26,893 nt of DNA from Faecalibacterium sp. UBA1762 (GCA_002314755.1 DCHC01000025.1:1-26893); one strand, 5' to 3'; counted from the first letter of the stretch, positions 7,312 to 16,370 are shown. The notes: generated from the letters alone by a model not told the origin. A program made the numbers and translations.

Positions 7312-8745
7312 ATGATCGGATGGATAATTTTGGCGCTTGTAATACTGTTCCTTGTAATTGTGATGTTCCGCACGGCATGGTTCCGACCGAAAAATCAAAT
7401 TCCGGTAAATGATGAGGAAGTAACATTTGACAAAGAAGCTGCGGTAAGTGCCTTGCAGCAGTTGATTCGTTGCAAGACGGTATCCAGCTATGACCCTTCG
7501 CAGGAGGATGACAGGGAATTTCAAAAGCTGATTGATCTGCTGCCGACTTTGTATCCCCATGTTTTGCAAAGCTGCAGTCTGCTAAAGCTGCCAAACCGGG
7601 CTCTTTTGTTCCGCTGGCAGGGAAAAGAACCCGGTGAACCGGCGGTATTGATGGCACATTACGATGTGGTGCCGGTTAATGAAGAGGGCTGGGAGAAGCC
7701 TCCTTTTGACGGCATCATTGAGGACGGCGTATTGTGGGGGCGCGGTGCGCTGGACACGAAGGTATCATTTAACGGTATTCTTTCGGGCGCGGAGGCGCTG
7801 TTACAGCAGGGCTTTACGCCGAAAAATGATATTTATTTTGCTTTCTCCGGCGGAGAAGAGGTTAACGGCCAGGGGGCAGTAAATATTGTCAATTACTTTA
7901 AAGAACAGGGTATTACCCCCAGCATGGTGGTTGATGAGGGCGGCGCCGTGGTGGAAAATGTCTTTCCCGGTGTATCGCAGCCCTGTGGTTTGATCGGTAT
8001 TGCGGAAAAAGGGATGTTGAATGTGGAGTACCGTATCAAATCCGGCGGAGGGCACGCTTCTGCGCCAAAGCCTCATACCCCGGTAGGCAGACTGTCTATG
8101 GCCTGTGCCAAAATGGAGACACATCCTTTTAAGGCACACTTGACCAAGCCGGTTGCCGAAATGTTTGATACGTTGGGTCGGTATTCCGGTTTTGCGTATC
8201 GTTTGATATTTGCAAATCTTTGGTGTTTTGGGTGGGTGCTGGATCTATTGTGCAAAAAAACCGGCGGAGAATTGAACGCCCTAATGCGTACCACGGTTGC
8301 CTTCACCCAAATGAACGGCAGCAAAGCACCCAATGTCATTCCGCCGGAGGCTACCATGGTTTCCAATATCCGGCTTAATCCTATGGATTCTGTAGATTCG
8401 GCTTTGGCATATATCAAAAAGACGGTTCGGGATCAGGATATCACGCTGACGGCAACCACCGCAATGGAACCCAGTCCGATTTCACGCACCGACTGTGCGG
8501 GTTGGCAACGGGTCGCATCTGCGGTAGCTTCCACCTGGAAGGGCTGTTTGGTCGCTCCGTACCTGATGGTACAGTGTTCTGACAGTCGCCATTATGCCCC
8601 TATCAGCGACCGGGTCTATCGGTTTTCCGCCATGGATATGACGCCGGAGGAGCGTGGTACATTGCACGGAAATAACGAACGCATCCGGCTGGAGACAGTA
8701 GCCCGCGCTGTGGAGTTTTTCATCCGTGTTATGAAAGAGTGCTGA
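7312..8745 (+). CDS. Membrane-anchored M20-family metallopeptidase/aminoacylase
   Basis: This 477-residue protein starts with a hydrophobic helix (about residues 2-23) followed by a positively charged FRPKNQ, and then a complete M20 catalytic domain. Zinc-ligand and catalytic motifs are all visible: MAHYDVVP (His116, Asp118), WGRGALDTK (Asp148), SGGEEVNG (Glu182/Glu183), VVDEGG (Asp208) and LHGNNERI near the end. The dimerisation domain lies roughly at 230-350. Length and layout are those of the PM20D1/carboxypeptidase S branch, which hydrolyses or forms N-acyl amino acids or small peptides. The N-terminal helix would hold the enzyme at the membrane; which side it faces cannot be settled from the sequence. 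A weak AAGGGG (7298-7303) precedes the start. It sits between a MATE exporter and glycosidase genes. Substrate unknown. Confidence 0.9.
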   Translation: MIGWIILALVILFLVIVMFRTAWFRPKNQIPVNDEEVTFDKEAAVSALQQLIRCKTVSSYDPSQEDDREFQKLIDLLPTLYPHVLQSCSLLKLPNRALLFRWQGKEPGEPAVLMAHYDVVPVNEEGWEKPPFDGIIEDGVLWGRGALDTKVSFNGILSGAEALLQQGFTPKNDIYFAFSGGEEVNGQGAVNIVNYFKEQGITPSMVVDEGGAVVENVFPGVSQPCGLIGIAEKGMLNVEYRIKSGGGHASAPKPHTPVGRLSMACAKMETHPFKAHLTKPVAEMFDTLGRYSGFAYRLIFANLWCFGWVLDLLCKKTGGELNALMRTTVAFTQMNGSKAPNVIPPEATMVSNIRLNPMDSVDSALAYIKKTVRDQDITLTATTAMEPSPISRTDCAGWQRVASAVASTWKGCLVAPYLMVQCSDSRHYAPISDRVYRFSAMDMTPEERGTLHGNNERIRLETVARAVEFFIRVMKEC

Positions 8746-8781
8746 GAATTCAGTTTACACATTTTAAGAAGGAGTATCCCT

Positions 8782-10218
8782 ATGAATTTTCCCAATGAAG
8801 TTGCATTAGAAAGAACCTTTGACGAACCCCAGACCCTGTGCGGCCTGATGGATGACCCAAGAGCCTGCGCCGGTTTTCGGGATTTGCGTTCCTTGATGGA
8901 TGATAAAACCGTGTTGCGTAACCCAAACAAGGGGTGGTTTTGGCATTATATCGATAACGGTATGGTGCGTGAAGAGTACTATGCAAAGCATGACCCGAAT
9001 GATGCGCTGGAGGATTTTCCCGGTTTAAATCATCTGTATCTGCGCTTCGATTGGGGTGACATTGAGCAGGAAAAGGGTGTTTACCATTTTGAACGCCTGG
9101 ATGAGATCATGAAGCTGTGGGGAGAACGGGGCTACACCTTCTCTATGCGTGTTTGTACCTATGAGGCACAGGTTACTCAAAATGGCTCGGTGCCGCAGTA
9201 TGTTTACGAGGAGGGCGCCAGGTGCTACCGTTTACCCGGCGGTCAGCTTCAGCCAGATTTCGGGGATCCCATCTTCTTGCGTTATCTGGAAAAATTTCTT
9301 GCTGAGATGGGGCGCAGGTATGACGGTGACCCCCGTATTGAATGTGTGGACATCGGTACGCTGGGGACCTGGGGTGAGGGCCACACCGTAGAGGGTGACG
9401 AGCGCATTTACCCCATGGAAGTTATCAAAAAGCATATGGACCTGCATGCAAAGTATTTCCCAAACACCTTTTTGGTTTGCAACGACGACCATATTGCCGG
9501 GCGCATGTATAAAGGCGAGGCGGAAATGCAGGAGATGCTGAACTATGCGGACGCCCGCGGCCTTTCCGTACAGGATGACTCTATCTGCTGTGACGGCTAT
9601 ACCCAGATGAACGGCTATGATACCATGCGTGCCTGTTGGGCATTTGACAAGCTGCAGCACAATGGCCCCAATGTGATTGAGCTGGCGCACTACACATATA
9701 TCAAACCGCGGTATGAGGAGCATTTCCGCGCCGGATTTACCATTATCGAGGCGCTGAAAAATTCTCATGCCACCTTTGCAGGCTTCCACGGTTATCCCCG
9801 TGTCTGGCTTGCCAATGAAAAATGGTTAACGGAGTATTGCGCCAACCGGCTGGGCTATTGGTATTTCGTTACCGGCGTGCAGGTACAGCCGCTGCAGAAT
9901 ACCGCTCACAATATGGTACGCCTGTTTGTGGAGAACCGGGGCTGGGCCGAGGCTCATCACAGGTATCAGCTGCGTTTGGCTTTGAAAAAGGACGGGGTAT
10001 TGTATCCGGTAGATGTGGATGCGGATAACCGGAGTTGGATGCCCGGTGAGGCACAGCAGGTGGATCTGCGAATGGACTGCCGCAGGATGGCAGCAGGTGA
10101 CTATGAGCTATGTATCGGTATGTTTGCCGGCGAACGCCCGGTAAAGTTGGCACTGAAGGAGAGCTGCTACGCAGAGGGATATTATGCCCTGTGCAAAGTT
10201 ACCGTAAGCGAAATTTAA
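8782..10218 (+). CDS. Glycoside hydrolase-like TIM-barrel protein with DUF4832-like C-terminal part
   Basis: This 478-residue cytoplasmic protein has no signal peptide. It opens with the NPNKGW motif (48-53) and LYLRFDWGDIEQEKGVYHFE (85-104), which resemble beta-galactosidase-like barrels. GTLGTWGEGH (192-201) offers Glu199 as a candidate acid/base. A second conserved-looking block is RVCTYE (123-128). The last ~110 residues, starting near VTGVQVQPLQNTAHN, form a predicted beta-sandwich as in DUF4832 proteins. Members of this group are poorly characterised and their substrates are mostly unknown. AAGAAGGAG at 8766-8774 gives a strong start. It is 36 bases after the M20 gene and ends 13 bases before a terminator that separates it from the alpha-galactosidase. 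A glycosidase role is likely; the linkage is not known. Confidence 0.72.
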   Translation: MNFPNEVALERTFDEPQTLCGLMDDPRACAGFRDLRSLMDDKTVLRNPNKGWFWHYIDNGMVREEYYAKHDPNDALEDFPGLNHLYLRFDWGDIEQEKGVYHFERLDEIMKLWGERGYTFSMRVCTYEAQVTQNGSVPQYVYEEGARCYRLPGGQLQPDFGDPIFLRYLEKFLAEMGRRYDGDPRIECVDIGTLGTWGEGHTVEGDERIYPMEVIKKHMDLHAKYFPNTFLVCNDDHIAGRMYKGEAEMQEMLNYADARGLSVQDDSICCDGYTQMNGYDTMRACWAFDKLQHNGPNVIELAHYTYIKPRYEEHFRAGFTIIEALKNSHATFAGFHGYPRVWLANEKWLTEYCANRLGYWYFVTGVQVQPLQNTAHNMVRLFVENRGWAEAHHRYQLRLALKKDGVLYPVDVDADNRSWMPGEAQQVDLRMDCRRMAAGDYELCIGMFAGERPVKLALKESCYAEGYYALCKVTVSEI

Positions 10219-10224
10219 TGAACC

Positions 10225-10274
10225 AAAGGAGAAGTATTCGGATGGAGGACACATCCGGATACTTTTTCACTTAA
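10225..10274 (+). other. RBS-preceded 10-codon reading frame overlapping a terminator
   Basis: AAAGGAG at 10225-10231 is followed, 10 bases later, by ATG 10242 and ten codons (MEDTSGYFFT) ending in TAA at 10272-10274. The frame runs through the terminator hairpin, so ribosomes on it would disturb the hairpin. It may be chance. Confidence 0.2.
10233..10267 (+). terminator. Intrinsic terminator between the two glycosidase genes
   Basis: A 12-bp stem (10233-10244 with 10252-10263, one G-U pair) with a 7-base loop is followed by five T. It is strong, yet the next gene begins only 34 bases later with no obvious promoter between, so partial read-through is implied. Confidence 0.85.
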
Positions 10275-10301
10275 ACAACAAAGAAAAGGTAAAAGAGTGA
10301 A

Positions 10302-12446
10302 ATGAAATATCCGGAATTTTCTGAGATTTTTTTGCCGGAATGGAAGTTTCCTGTCATCAGTTACCGTACCGGAATGACGGTGTATGAGGAAGCCTTTGAA
10401 AACGGCATATTCTATTCTTGTGGGTGGAATACCGCAGGATATCCGCTGAATGTTTTGCAGAATACCCCCACACGTTTTACATTACACCAGTTTACCAAGC
10501 CCTCAGCTTTCCGCTTTTGTGTAAACGGGACGGCGGCTTACGAGGGCATGAGCTATCTGGGTACTGAGATCTTGACGGAAGGCAATACCCAGGTAGCAAG
10601 GGTTAAGCTGACCAACCTCGGTTGCGATGTCAATATCACAGTGGAAACCCGTTTGGATGGCACACAGGTTCTGGCACGCCGTTTGGTGGTGGAAAACATC
10701 GGTGCGGCAGAGGCTGCGATATCCGATATTGCCATCATGAGCGGCGGCGTGGAGGTAATCAGTGGTTTACAGGAAAAAGGAAAAGCTGCCCATTGCTCTG
10801 AAAAGTTGTACAGTGTGGGATATATGCAGCTCGATACCACTCTACACGAGGGCGATTTTGGCTGGCGGCCACTGCCGATGGATGAATTCAGCTTTGCCGG
10901 CAGATACGACCGGGAGCGCTATCGTTATCCCATGGTGATGCTGCGCAACAATTTGATGGGTAGTTTTCTGTATGCACAGCTTGCCTGGAGCGGCGGTTAC
11001 CGTTTTTGCTTTGATCTGGATGCTCACCCGTTAAAGGATGTGAGCAAGTTGGCCTGGAGCGCCGAGCTGGAGGGACACCTGCCCCAGCTGCTGCTTGCAC
11101 CCGGGGAGGTGTTTGAAAGCCCCTGGCTGCACGTGTGCATGCTGCAGGGAGATTTGGACGATGCGGTCAATGCTATGCACGACCACAGTCGGCGCAGTAT
11201 TCTGAACAATCCCCTGGCAGAAGGCGGTAGCTGCGCCATCGGTGCCGGTATGGGTCCCGAGCATGATATGTCGGTGGAAATCAGCAAACGGTATATCGAC
11301 CAGATGGGTGATATGGGGGCAGAGGTCTTTATTATTGACGCAGGGTGGAACTGTCCTCCCGGTCTGGTCAGCGAATGGTTTGTGCGCAACGGAGACTGGG
11401 AACCCAATGCGAAGCGTTATCCCAACGGGCTTGCCGAGCTGCGGGAGTACTGTCACGCTCGGGGTATGAAGTTTGGTATGTGGATGGAGCCGGAACGGTT
11501 GGGAGAATGGGCACCTATCCGGAAAGAGCACCCGGAGTGGATGGCAATGCTGGCAGACGGTACTAGGTCGGCACATATGATCGATATGACCAATCCGGAG
11601 GCCGCCGCCTGGATTGAAAATGAAATAGCCCGTTTTATTGAGCGGGAAAAGCTGGATCTGTTCCGGCTGGACGAGGCGGTACAAAACGGAGAACTGCACT
11701 ATTTAAGCAATAAGCCCCGGCGTGAGGATGCTAATATTCGCCATACAAAAGCAGTATACGCCATGTTCACCCGTTTGCGTCAACGTTTTCCGGGCGTTAT
11801 CTTTGAAAACTGTGCCTCCGGTGGCGGTCGGTGCGATCTGGGCATGATGCCCAATTTCCATCACACATGGGTTTCGGATAACCAGTTTGCGCCCCGTTCG
11901 GTTATCATAACCGAAGGCATGACAATGGTACTGCCACCGGAGCGGGTGGACCGCTTGGTCAGCGGGATGGGCTGCCATACTGCCGCAGAGTTTTCTTTAC
12001 ATATGCGCAACGCCATGTTCGGACACATTAGTATGAACGTCGTAGCGTCCACCTCATCGGCAAATCCGCAGCAGATGACATTTATTCACCATAGCTTGCA
12101 GATATATAAGGAATTTATCCGCCCGATGCTCTCCACAGCACATATCTATCACCATACCCCGGAGGCAGGTACGTATTTAAACGGAACGCCCGCGGTGTTG
12201 GAGCTGGCATCCCCGGTGGGGGATAAGGTTGTTCTGGGCGCGTTTGCGCCTACGGATTTTACCGGGGATACGCTGCATATCGTACCCAAAGGGGTTGCGA
12301 TGAGCGGAAGCTATCGGGTCACATGGGATAATTCCGGTGCGACAGCTGTTATGACCGGTACGGAGCTGGGCAGCTGCGGGGTGACGGTTCGGCTGAAAAC
12401 TGCGCTTTCCTCTGAGTTGGTATTGATCGAAAAGGTCGAAATATAA
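10302..12446 (+). CDS. GH36 alpha-galactosidase
   Basis: This 714-residue cytoplasmic enzyme has the usual length and order of glycoside hydrolase family 36: an N-terminal beta-sandwich (to about residue 290), a catalytic TIM barrel and a C-terminal sheet domain. Clan GH-D motifs are FIIDAGW (343-349), GMKFGMWMEPE (388-398), LDLFRLDEA (451-459) and ENCASGGGRCDLG (502-514), then HTWVSDN (521-527). Asp457 is the predicted nucleophile and Asp526 the acid/base. The family releases alpha-1,6-linked galactose from melibiose, raffinose and similar plant sugars, though some members take N-acetylgalactosamine or other groups; the FRLDEA variant of the usual KWDMN motif leaves specificity open. There is no signal peptide. 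The RBS is weak (AAAGGTAAAAGAG). It follows a strong terminator closely, so its expression probably depends on read-through. Confidence 0.92.
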   Translation: MKYPEFSEIFLPEWKFPVISYRTGMTVYEEAFENGIFYSCGWNTAGYPLNVLQNTPTRFTLHQFTKPSAFRFCVNGTAAYEGMSYLGTEILTEGNTQVARVKLTNLGCDVNITVETRLDGTQVLARRLVVENIGAAEAAISDIAIMSGGVEVISGLQEKGKAAHCSEKLYSVGYMQLDTTLHEGDFGWRPLPMDEFSFAGRYDRERYRYPMVMLRNNLMGSFLYAQLAWSGGYRFCFDLDAHPLKDVSKLAWSAELEGHLPQLLLAPGEVFESPWLHVCMLQGDLDDAVNAMHDHSRRSILNNPLAEGGSCAIGAGMGPEHDMSVEISKRYIDQMGDMGAEVFIIDAGWNCPPGLVSEWFVRNGDWEPNAKRYPNGLAELREYCHARGMKFGMWMEPERLGEWAPIRKEHPEWMAMLADGTRSAHMIDMTNPEAAAWIENEIARFIEREKLDLFRLDEAVQNGELHYLSNKPRREDANIRHTKAVYAMFTRLRQRFPGVIFENCASGGGRCDLGMMPNFHHTWVSDNQFAPRSVIITEGMTMVLPPERVDRLVSGMGCHTAAEFSLHMRNAMFGHISMNVVASTSSANPQQMTFIHHSLQIYKEFIRPMLSTAHIYHHTPEAGTYLNGTPAVLELASPVGDKVVLGAFAPTDFTGDTLHIVPKGVAMSGSYRVTWDNSGATAVMTGTELGSCGVTVRLKTALSSELVLIEKVEI

Positions 12447-12459
12447 AGGATGTATAGCG

Positions 12460-12490
12460 AAAAAGCCCTTTTTATGAAAGAGGGCTTTTT
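12460..12490 (+). terminator. Intrinsic terminator after the alpha-galactosidase gene
   Basis: Arms 12460-12469 and 12481-12490 pair perfectly over 10 positions, with A-rich and T-rich ends. This closes the glycosidase region and could act in both directions. Confidence 0.88.
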
Positions 12491-12526
12491 CTAATGAAAA
12501 TGATTTGCTTTTCTGACAAAAAACTG

Positions 12527-12569
12527 TTTCTTTTTCTTCTGAAAAATGGTATGATTATATTTGTATAAT
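12527..12569 (+). promoter_or_regulatory. Probable promoter region for the DivIVA-like gene
   Basis: Two -10 candidates are present: TGG-TATGAT (12547-12555), an extended -10, and a perfect TATAAT (12564-12569). Neither has a good -35; the region at 12527-12532 is only T-rich. One of them is likely used because a strong terminator lies just upstream. Confidence 0.4.
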
Positions 12570-12621
12570 TATGTAATGGTATCGACTTAAACGGAAACAT
12601 TGTCGCAAGAGGAAGATGAAT

Positions 12622-13752
12622 ATGAAAAACCCAAATGAGGTGCAGGGGCAGCAGGAGCAGCCCGAAATAAAGGAACAGACTTTTGGCGGAGCGCTTTTTG
12701 GCTTTAAGCGCAGTGCGGTGTTAGAGTATGTCCGAAATTTAAGTGATGAAAATGAAAAATATGTCCGGACACTGGGTGAATCCATTGATCGGCTGCAGCA
12801 CAGCTTACAGGTTTCTCAGGAGGAATCAGAACGGTTACGCCAACAGATTACTCAGCTGAACAATGCGTTGGATACCAGCAACAATCACGCGGCAGCCAGT
12901 CAGGAACAGGCAAATTCCATCCGGGTACAGCTTGCGCAGTGTCAGGAACAGCTTCAGTTGCGAGAGGAAGGGTGTGCCAGGTTACAACAGGAACAAGAGG
13001 CATTGAAGAAGGAAAATGATGAAATCTCCGTTGAGATTGCACAGGCCAAGCTGTTAGTCACACAGTCAGAGGAGCGACTGGCAGCAGAAACGGCAAGACA
13101 TACAGCCCGTGAAGATGAGCTGAAAAAACTTTATCTACAAAAACTGAAAGAGACGCAGGACAGTGCCCAGGAGGAAAAACTAAAGCTGAACCAGCAGGCT
13201 ACCAGACGGGAACAACTGTTGCAGCAGGAGAATGAGGAAAAGCTGAAGACGTTAAATGCGGATGCCGAATTCTTTTTGCAGCGACTGGAGGAAAAGACCG
13301 ACGCACAACAGGCAAGGCTTGTTCGCAGTGTGGAAAAGGTGGACGCTGATTTAGTTCAGATCCGACAGGAAATGGAGTTGTTGCACGGTCAACTGTCGGA
13401 TGCCCGCGGCAGAATACAGCAAACCACCCGGCAGTTGGATGATCTGTTGGACCGTATGCCGGAACAGTCCGGCTTGGATTCGACCCACGCTAAAGGCCGT
13501 GTTTCGATAGATGATGACGGAGAGCTGGCGGGGAACAATCCACCAAAACAGGATCCTCATAAAGAGAAGGCGTACAGAATGGATAGTGAACAGATTCACC
13601 GATCGCAGGGTCCTGACTTCGGTAACCCGGAGAAAGCAAACAGAGCGCAGTCTGCCCAATCCTCACCGAAATTTACGACCGTGCGCTCCACCCGAACCTC
13701 GGTCACGGACCATTTGCTGGATGCTTTGGGCAGGCTTTGGGAGAAAAAATAA
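12622..13752 (+). CDS. DivIVA-like coiled-coil protein
   Basis: This 376-residue protein lacks membrane segments. After a short polar lead it shows FGGALFGFKRSAVLEYVRNL (about residues 24-43 of this start), which resembles the membrane-binding N terminus of DivIVA/GpsB proteins (G-[FY]-x-x-x-x-V-x-x-[FY]-[VL]). Then comes a long coiled coil with heavy Gln/Glu/Leu heptads (about 45-280) and a polar, low-complexity tail that ends in a short hydrophobic helix. DivIVA proteins gather at curved membranes and organise division or wall growth. Two ATGs lie 6 bases apart (12616 and 12622); the second has better spacing to AGAGGAAG (12608-12615). The next gene is a class A PBP, which fits a cell-wall role. 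Assignment to the family is moderately sure; the exact job is not. Confidence 0.72.
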   Translation: MKNPNEVQGQQEQPEIKEQTFGGALFGFKRSAVLEYVRNLSDENEKYVRTLGESIDRLQHSLQVSQEESERLRQQITQLNNALDTSNNHAAASQEQANSIRVQLAQCQEQLQLREEGCARLQQEQEALKKENDEISVEIAQAKLLVTQSEERLAAETARHTAREDELKKLYLQKLKETQDSAQEEKLKLNQQATRREQLLQQENEEKLKTLNADAEFFLQRLEEKTDAQQARLVRSVEKVDADLVQIRQEMELLHGQLSDARGRIQQTTRQLDDLLDRMPEQSGLDSTHAKGRVSIDDDGELAGNNPPKQDPHKEKAYRMDSEQIHRSQGPDFGNPEKANRAQSAQSSPKFTTVRSTRTSVTDHLLDALGRLWEKK

Positions 13753-13825
13753 CATTTTCACAGCTGTTTCGTAGGATAAAGCTCCATTAAGAGTATAATT
13801 TGAGACACAAACCGTTTGTCTTTGC

Positions 13826-13854
13826 TTGAAAAACAGCCAGAAATGCGGTATAAT
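13826..13854 (+). promoter_or_regulatory. Sigma-A promoter for the PBP1A gene
   Basis: TTGAAA (13826-13831) and TATAAT (13849-13854) are 17 bp apart. Start near 13861 rules out the ATG at 13863 as a normal start and supports ATG 13905. Confidence 0.75.
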
Positions 13855-13904
13855 CATTAAATATGGTCTCTGCGACAGTATTTGAGATAAGGAGGAAATG
13901 CCCG

Positions 13905-16286
13905 ATGAGAGAAAAACGAACCGGAAAACCAACAAGCCGGTCGGTACCGTCCGCTTCTCAGGGTAGCACTGAAGCAAAAACTTCCCGTAAACGCAAAAAG
14001 AAGAAAGGAAGCCCCTTTGGAAGATTTTTGCTGGGACTGATAAAGTTTTGCTTTGCCATTCTGTGCCTTGCAATTATTGCAACCTCGGTAGTGGCAGTTA
14101 TGGTAAGCAGTTATCTGGCAGAAACAACCGCAGATGACGAGACACTGCTGAATTTGGATAACTTGAAACTGAGTTACAGCTCGGTTATTTACGCCAAAGA
14201 TCCTACTACCGGTGAATATTTTGAATATCAAAAGCTGATCGGCGACGAAAACCGTGAGTGGATTGAGCTGAAGGATATTCCGGCAGTGGTTCAGAATGCG
14301 TTTGTTTCCGCAGAGGATCAGAACTTCTGGACACACAAAGGCTTTAGTTTTACCCGTAACATTTATGCGGTACTGAACGAGGTCAGCTACAAGCTGACAG
14401 GAAATTATATTCGCGGCAGTAAGCAGGGCGCTTCTACCATCAACCAGCAGTTGATTAAAAACCTGTTAGGTGATGACGCCGATGAAGGTATGGCTGGCTA
14501 TATGCGTAAGGTGCGCGAGGTTTTCCGCGCCTTTATCTTGGACAAGCGCTATTCCAAGGAGATGATTCTGGAGGCGTATCTGAATGTAATCGGTCTGACC
14601 GGTAATACCGCCGGCGTAGAGGCAGGAGCACAGAGCTATTTCGGTAAAAGTGTAGGCGAGCTTTCGATAGCGGAGGCAGCCAGCCTTGCCTGTATTACCA
14701 AAAACCCTACCAAATATAATCCTTGGAACCATCCGGAGGAGCATCTGGAGCGTCGGGACTATGTTCTGCAATGTATGTATGAGCAGGGCTATATTACCCA
14801 GGCAGAGTACAAGAATGCACTGAATACACCGTTAAAGCTGTACGATAACTCTATCGATGCGCTGGATGAGACAAATGAGGACGGTACGGTTACCGGTAAT
14901 AAAATCGTTGAGACAACGGATCCCGAAACCGGCGAAATCATCTCTACTGTTGTACCGTATACCTGCAAATACAACTATTTTGTGGATAAGGTCATTGAAG
15001 ATGTCATCGACGATTTGATGGAACAAAAAGGCTATACCCGCAGCGAGGCTACTTATTACCTGTATAACGGCGGTCTGAGCATCTACTGTACCGTGGATGT
15101 TAAGCTGCAGGAAGAGATGGAAAAGGTAATGGCCAACGCGGAGATGTTCCCGGTCATTCCCACCACTGTAAAGGATTCCGCCGGTCAGAATGTGTTGGAC
15201 GAGGACGGAAATCCGGTTACCATTACGCCGCAGTCCGGCATGGCCTCCGTCAACTATAAAGGTGAACTGGTCGCAACGGTTGGCGGCTTGGGCACCAAGA
15301 CAACCGACCGCTGCCTCAACCGCTCTACGGATTCTGTCCGTCCGGTTGGTTCTACCATGAAGCCTATCGGTGTTTATGCGTTGGGCATTGAATACGAATA
15401 TGTAACCTTTTCCTCTGCATTTCCGGATTTGGCAATTCAGGTGCCGGCATCCAAGCTGGATCCGGAGGCACCGGATCCCAATGAGATGGTGGATTGGCCC
15501 AGAAACTATGCAGGCACCCCTTCCGGAGATACCGTTACGGTAGCCAGTGCCCTGGCGCGAAGCCTGAACACGGTTGCGGTTCGGGTTGGTGAGCTGGTTA
15601 CCCCGCAAAACTCCTATGAATTTTTAAGCAGCACCCTTCAGATTTCATCGCTGGTTTATCCCAACGACCTGGATAACGGTCCCATGAACCTGGGAAGCTT
15701 GACGCAGGGCATTTCTCCCTATGAGCTGGCAGGTGCATACTCTATTTTTGGCAGCGGTGGTACCTATACCACCCTGCATAGCTACACCAGTGTGGAAAAC
15801 CGCAGTGGCGATGTTATTGTTGAGCCGGTCATTACTACCGTACAGGCGATCAGCGATTCTACTGCGATGATTATGAATAAAATGCTGTACGGTGTTTTGC
15901 ATGGCGGTACCGGTGACGGTCTATATGTGCGGGATGATATGGAGAGTGTGGGCAAAACCGGTACGACCAGTGATGATAAGGATCACTGGTTTGTCGGACT
16001 GACCCCCTACTATTGTACTGCGACCTGGTGGGGTTATGACGATCAGATTGAACTGAACTGGCATAACTACGGTCAGCATCCACCGACGGTTGCATGGCGC
16101 GCCGTTATGGAGGCAGCACAGGAGGGACTGGAATACAAGGCATTCCCCAGCAGTGAAAGCGTTGTGGAGGTCGCCTACTGCACAGAAAGCGGTTGTAAAG
16201 CCGGACCGAATTGCCCCAGTACGACAGTGGGCTATTATAAGGCAGACGGCCGTCAACCGGATGAAGTGTGTACCCTGCACGGTTAA
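13905..16286 (+). CDS. Class A penicillin-binding protein (transglycosylase/transpeptidase)
   Basis: This 793-residue bifunctional enzyme polymerises and crosslinks peptidoglycan. A Lys/Arg-rich cytoplasmic head (1-40) leads into one membrane helix (about 41-66). The GT51 glycosyltransferase shows EDQNFWTHKGF (137-147, catalytic Glu137), RGSKQGASTINQQL (170-183) and RKVREVFRAFILDKRYSKEMI (from 201). The transpeptidase has STMK (Ser483, Lys486), SLN (552-554) and KTGTT (683-687). The tail holds four cysteines (CTESGCKAGPNC, then one near the end), as in other clostridial PBP1A proteins. AAGGAGG at 13889-13895 fixes the start at 13905; the promoter makes the in-frame ATG at 13863 unlikely. It follows a DivIVA-like gene and ends in a terminator. 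The gene is PBP1A/ponA-like. Confidence 0.95.
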   Translation: MREKRTGKPTSRSVPSASQGSTEAKTSRKRKKKKGSPFGRFLLGLIKFCFAILCLAIIATSVVAVMVSSYLAETTADDETLLNLDNLKLSYSSVIYAKDPTTGEYFEYQKLIGDENREWIELKDIPAVVQNAFVSAEDQNFWTHKGFSFTRNIYAVLNEVSYKLTGNYIRGSKQGASTINQQLIKNLLGDDADEGMAGYMRKVREVFRAFILDKRYSKEMILEAYLNVIGLTGNTAGVEAGAQSYFGKSVGELSIAEAASLACITKNPTKYNPWNHPEEHLERRDYVLQCMYEQGYITQAEYKNALNTPLKLYDNSIDALDETNEDGTVTGNKIVETTDPETGEIISTVVPYTCKYNYFVDKVIEDVIDDLMEQKGYTRSEATYYLYNGGLSIYCTVDVKLQEEMEKVMANAEMFPVIPTTVKDSAGQNVLDEDGNPVTITPQSGMASVNYKGELVATVGGLGTKTTDRCLNRSTDSVRPVGSTMKPIGVYALGIEYEYVTFSSAFPDLAIQVPASKLDPEAPDPNEMVDWPRNYAGTPSGDTVTVASALARSLNTVAVRVGELVTPQNSYEFLSSTLQISSLVYPNDLDNGPMNLGSLTQGISPYELAGAYSIFGSGGTYTTLHSYTSVENRSGDVIVEPVITTVQAISDSTAMIMNKMLYGVLHGGTGDGLYVRDDMESVGKTGTTSDDKDHWFVGLTPYYCTATWWGYDDQIELNWHNYGQHPPTVAWRAVMEAAQEGLEYKAFPSSESVVEVAYCTESGCKAGPNCPSTTVGYYKADGRQPDEVCTLHG

Positions 16287-16306
16287 GTCAGGTTATCAGA
16301 CAGTTT

Positions 16307-16337
16307 AAAGCCGCAGCCCGACAGGACTGCGGCTTTT
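16307..16337 (+). terminator. Intrinsic terminator after the PBP gene
   Basis: A perfect 10-bp stem (16307-16316 with 16327-16336) with a 10-base loop ends in TTTT. It faces the convergent CofE-like gene. Confidence 0.87.
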
Positions 16338-16370
16338 GTTTAACATGAAAGAAAAAGAGAAACGATAATG

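Noticed and set aside
6878..7657. Long minus-strand open frame of 259 codons
   Set aside because: It crosses the MATE/M20 boundary antisense to two clear genes, has low-complexity basic content and no ribosome site.
14832..15608. Long minus-strand open frame of 258 codons
   Set aside because: It is the antisense shadow of the PBP gene, and its composition is typical of reversed coding sequence.
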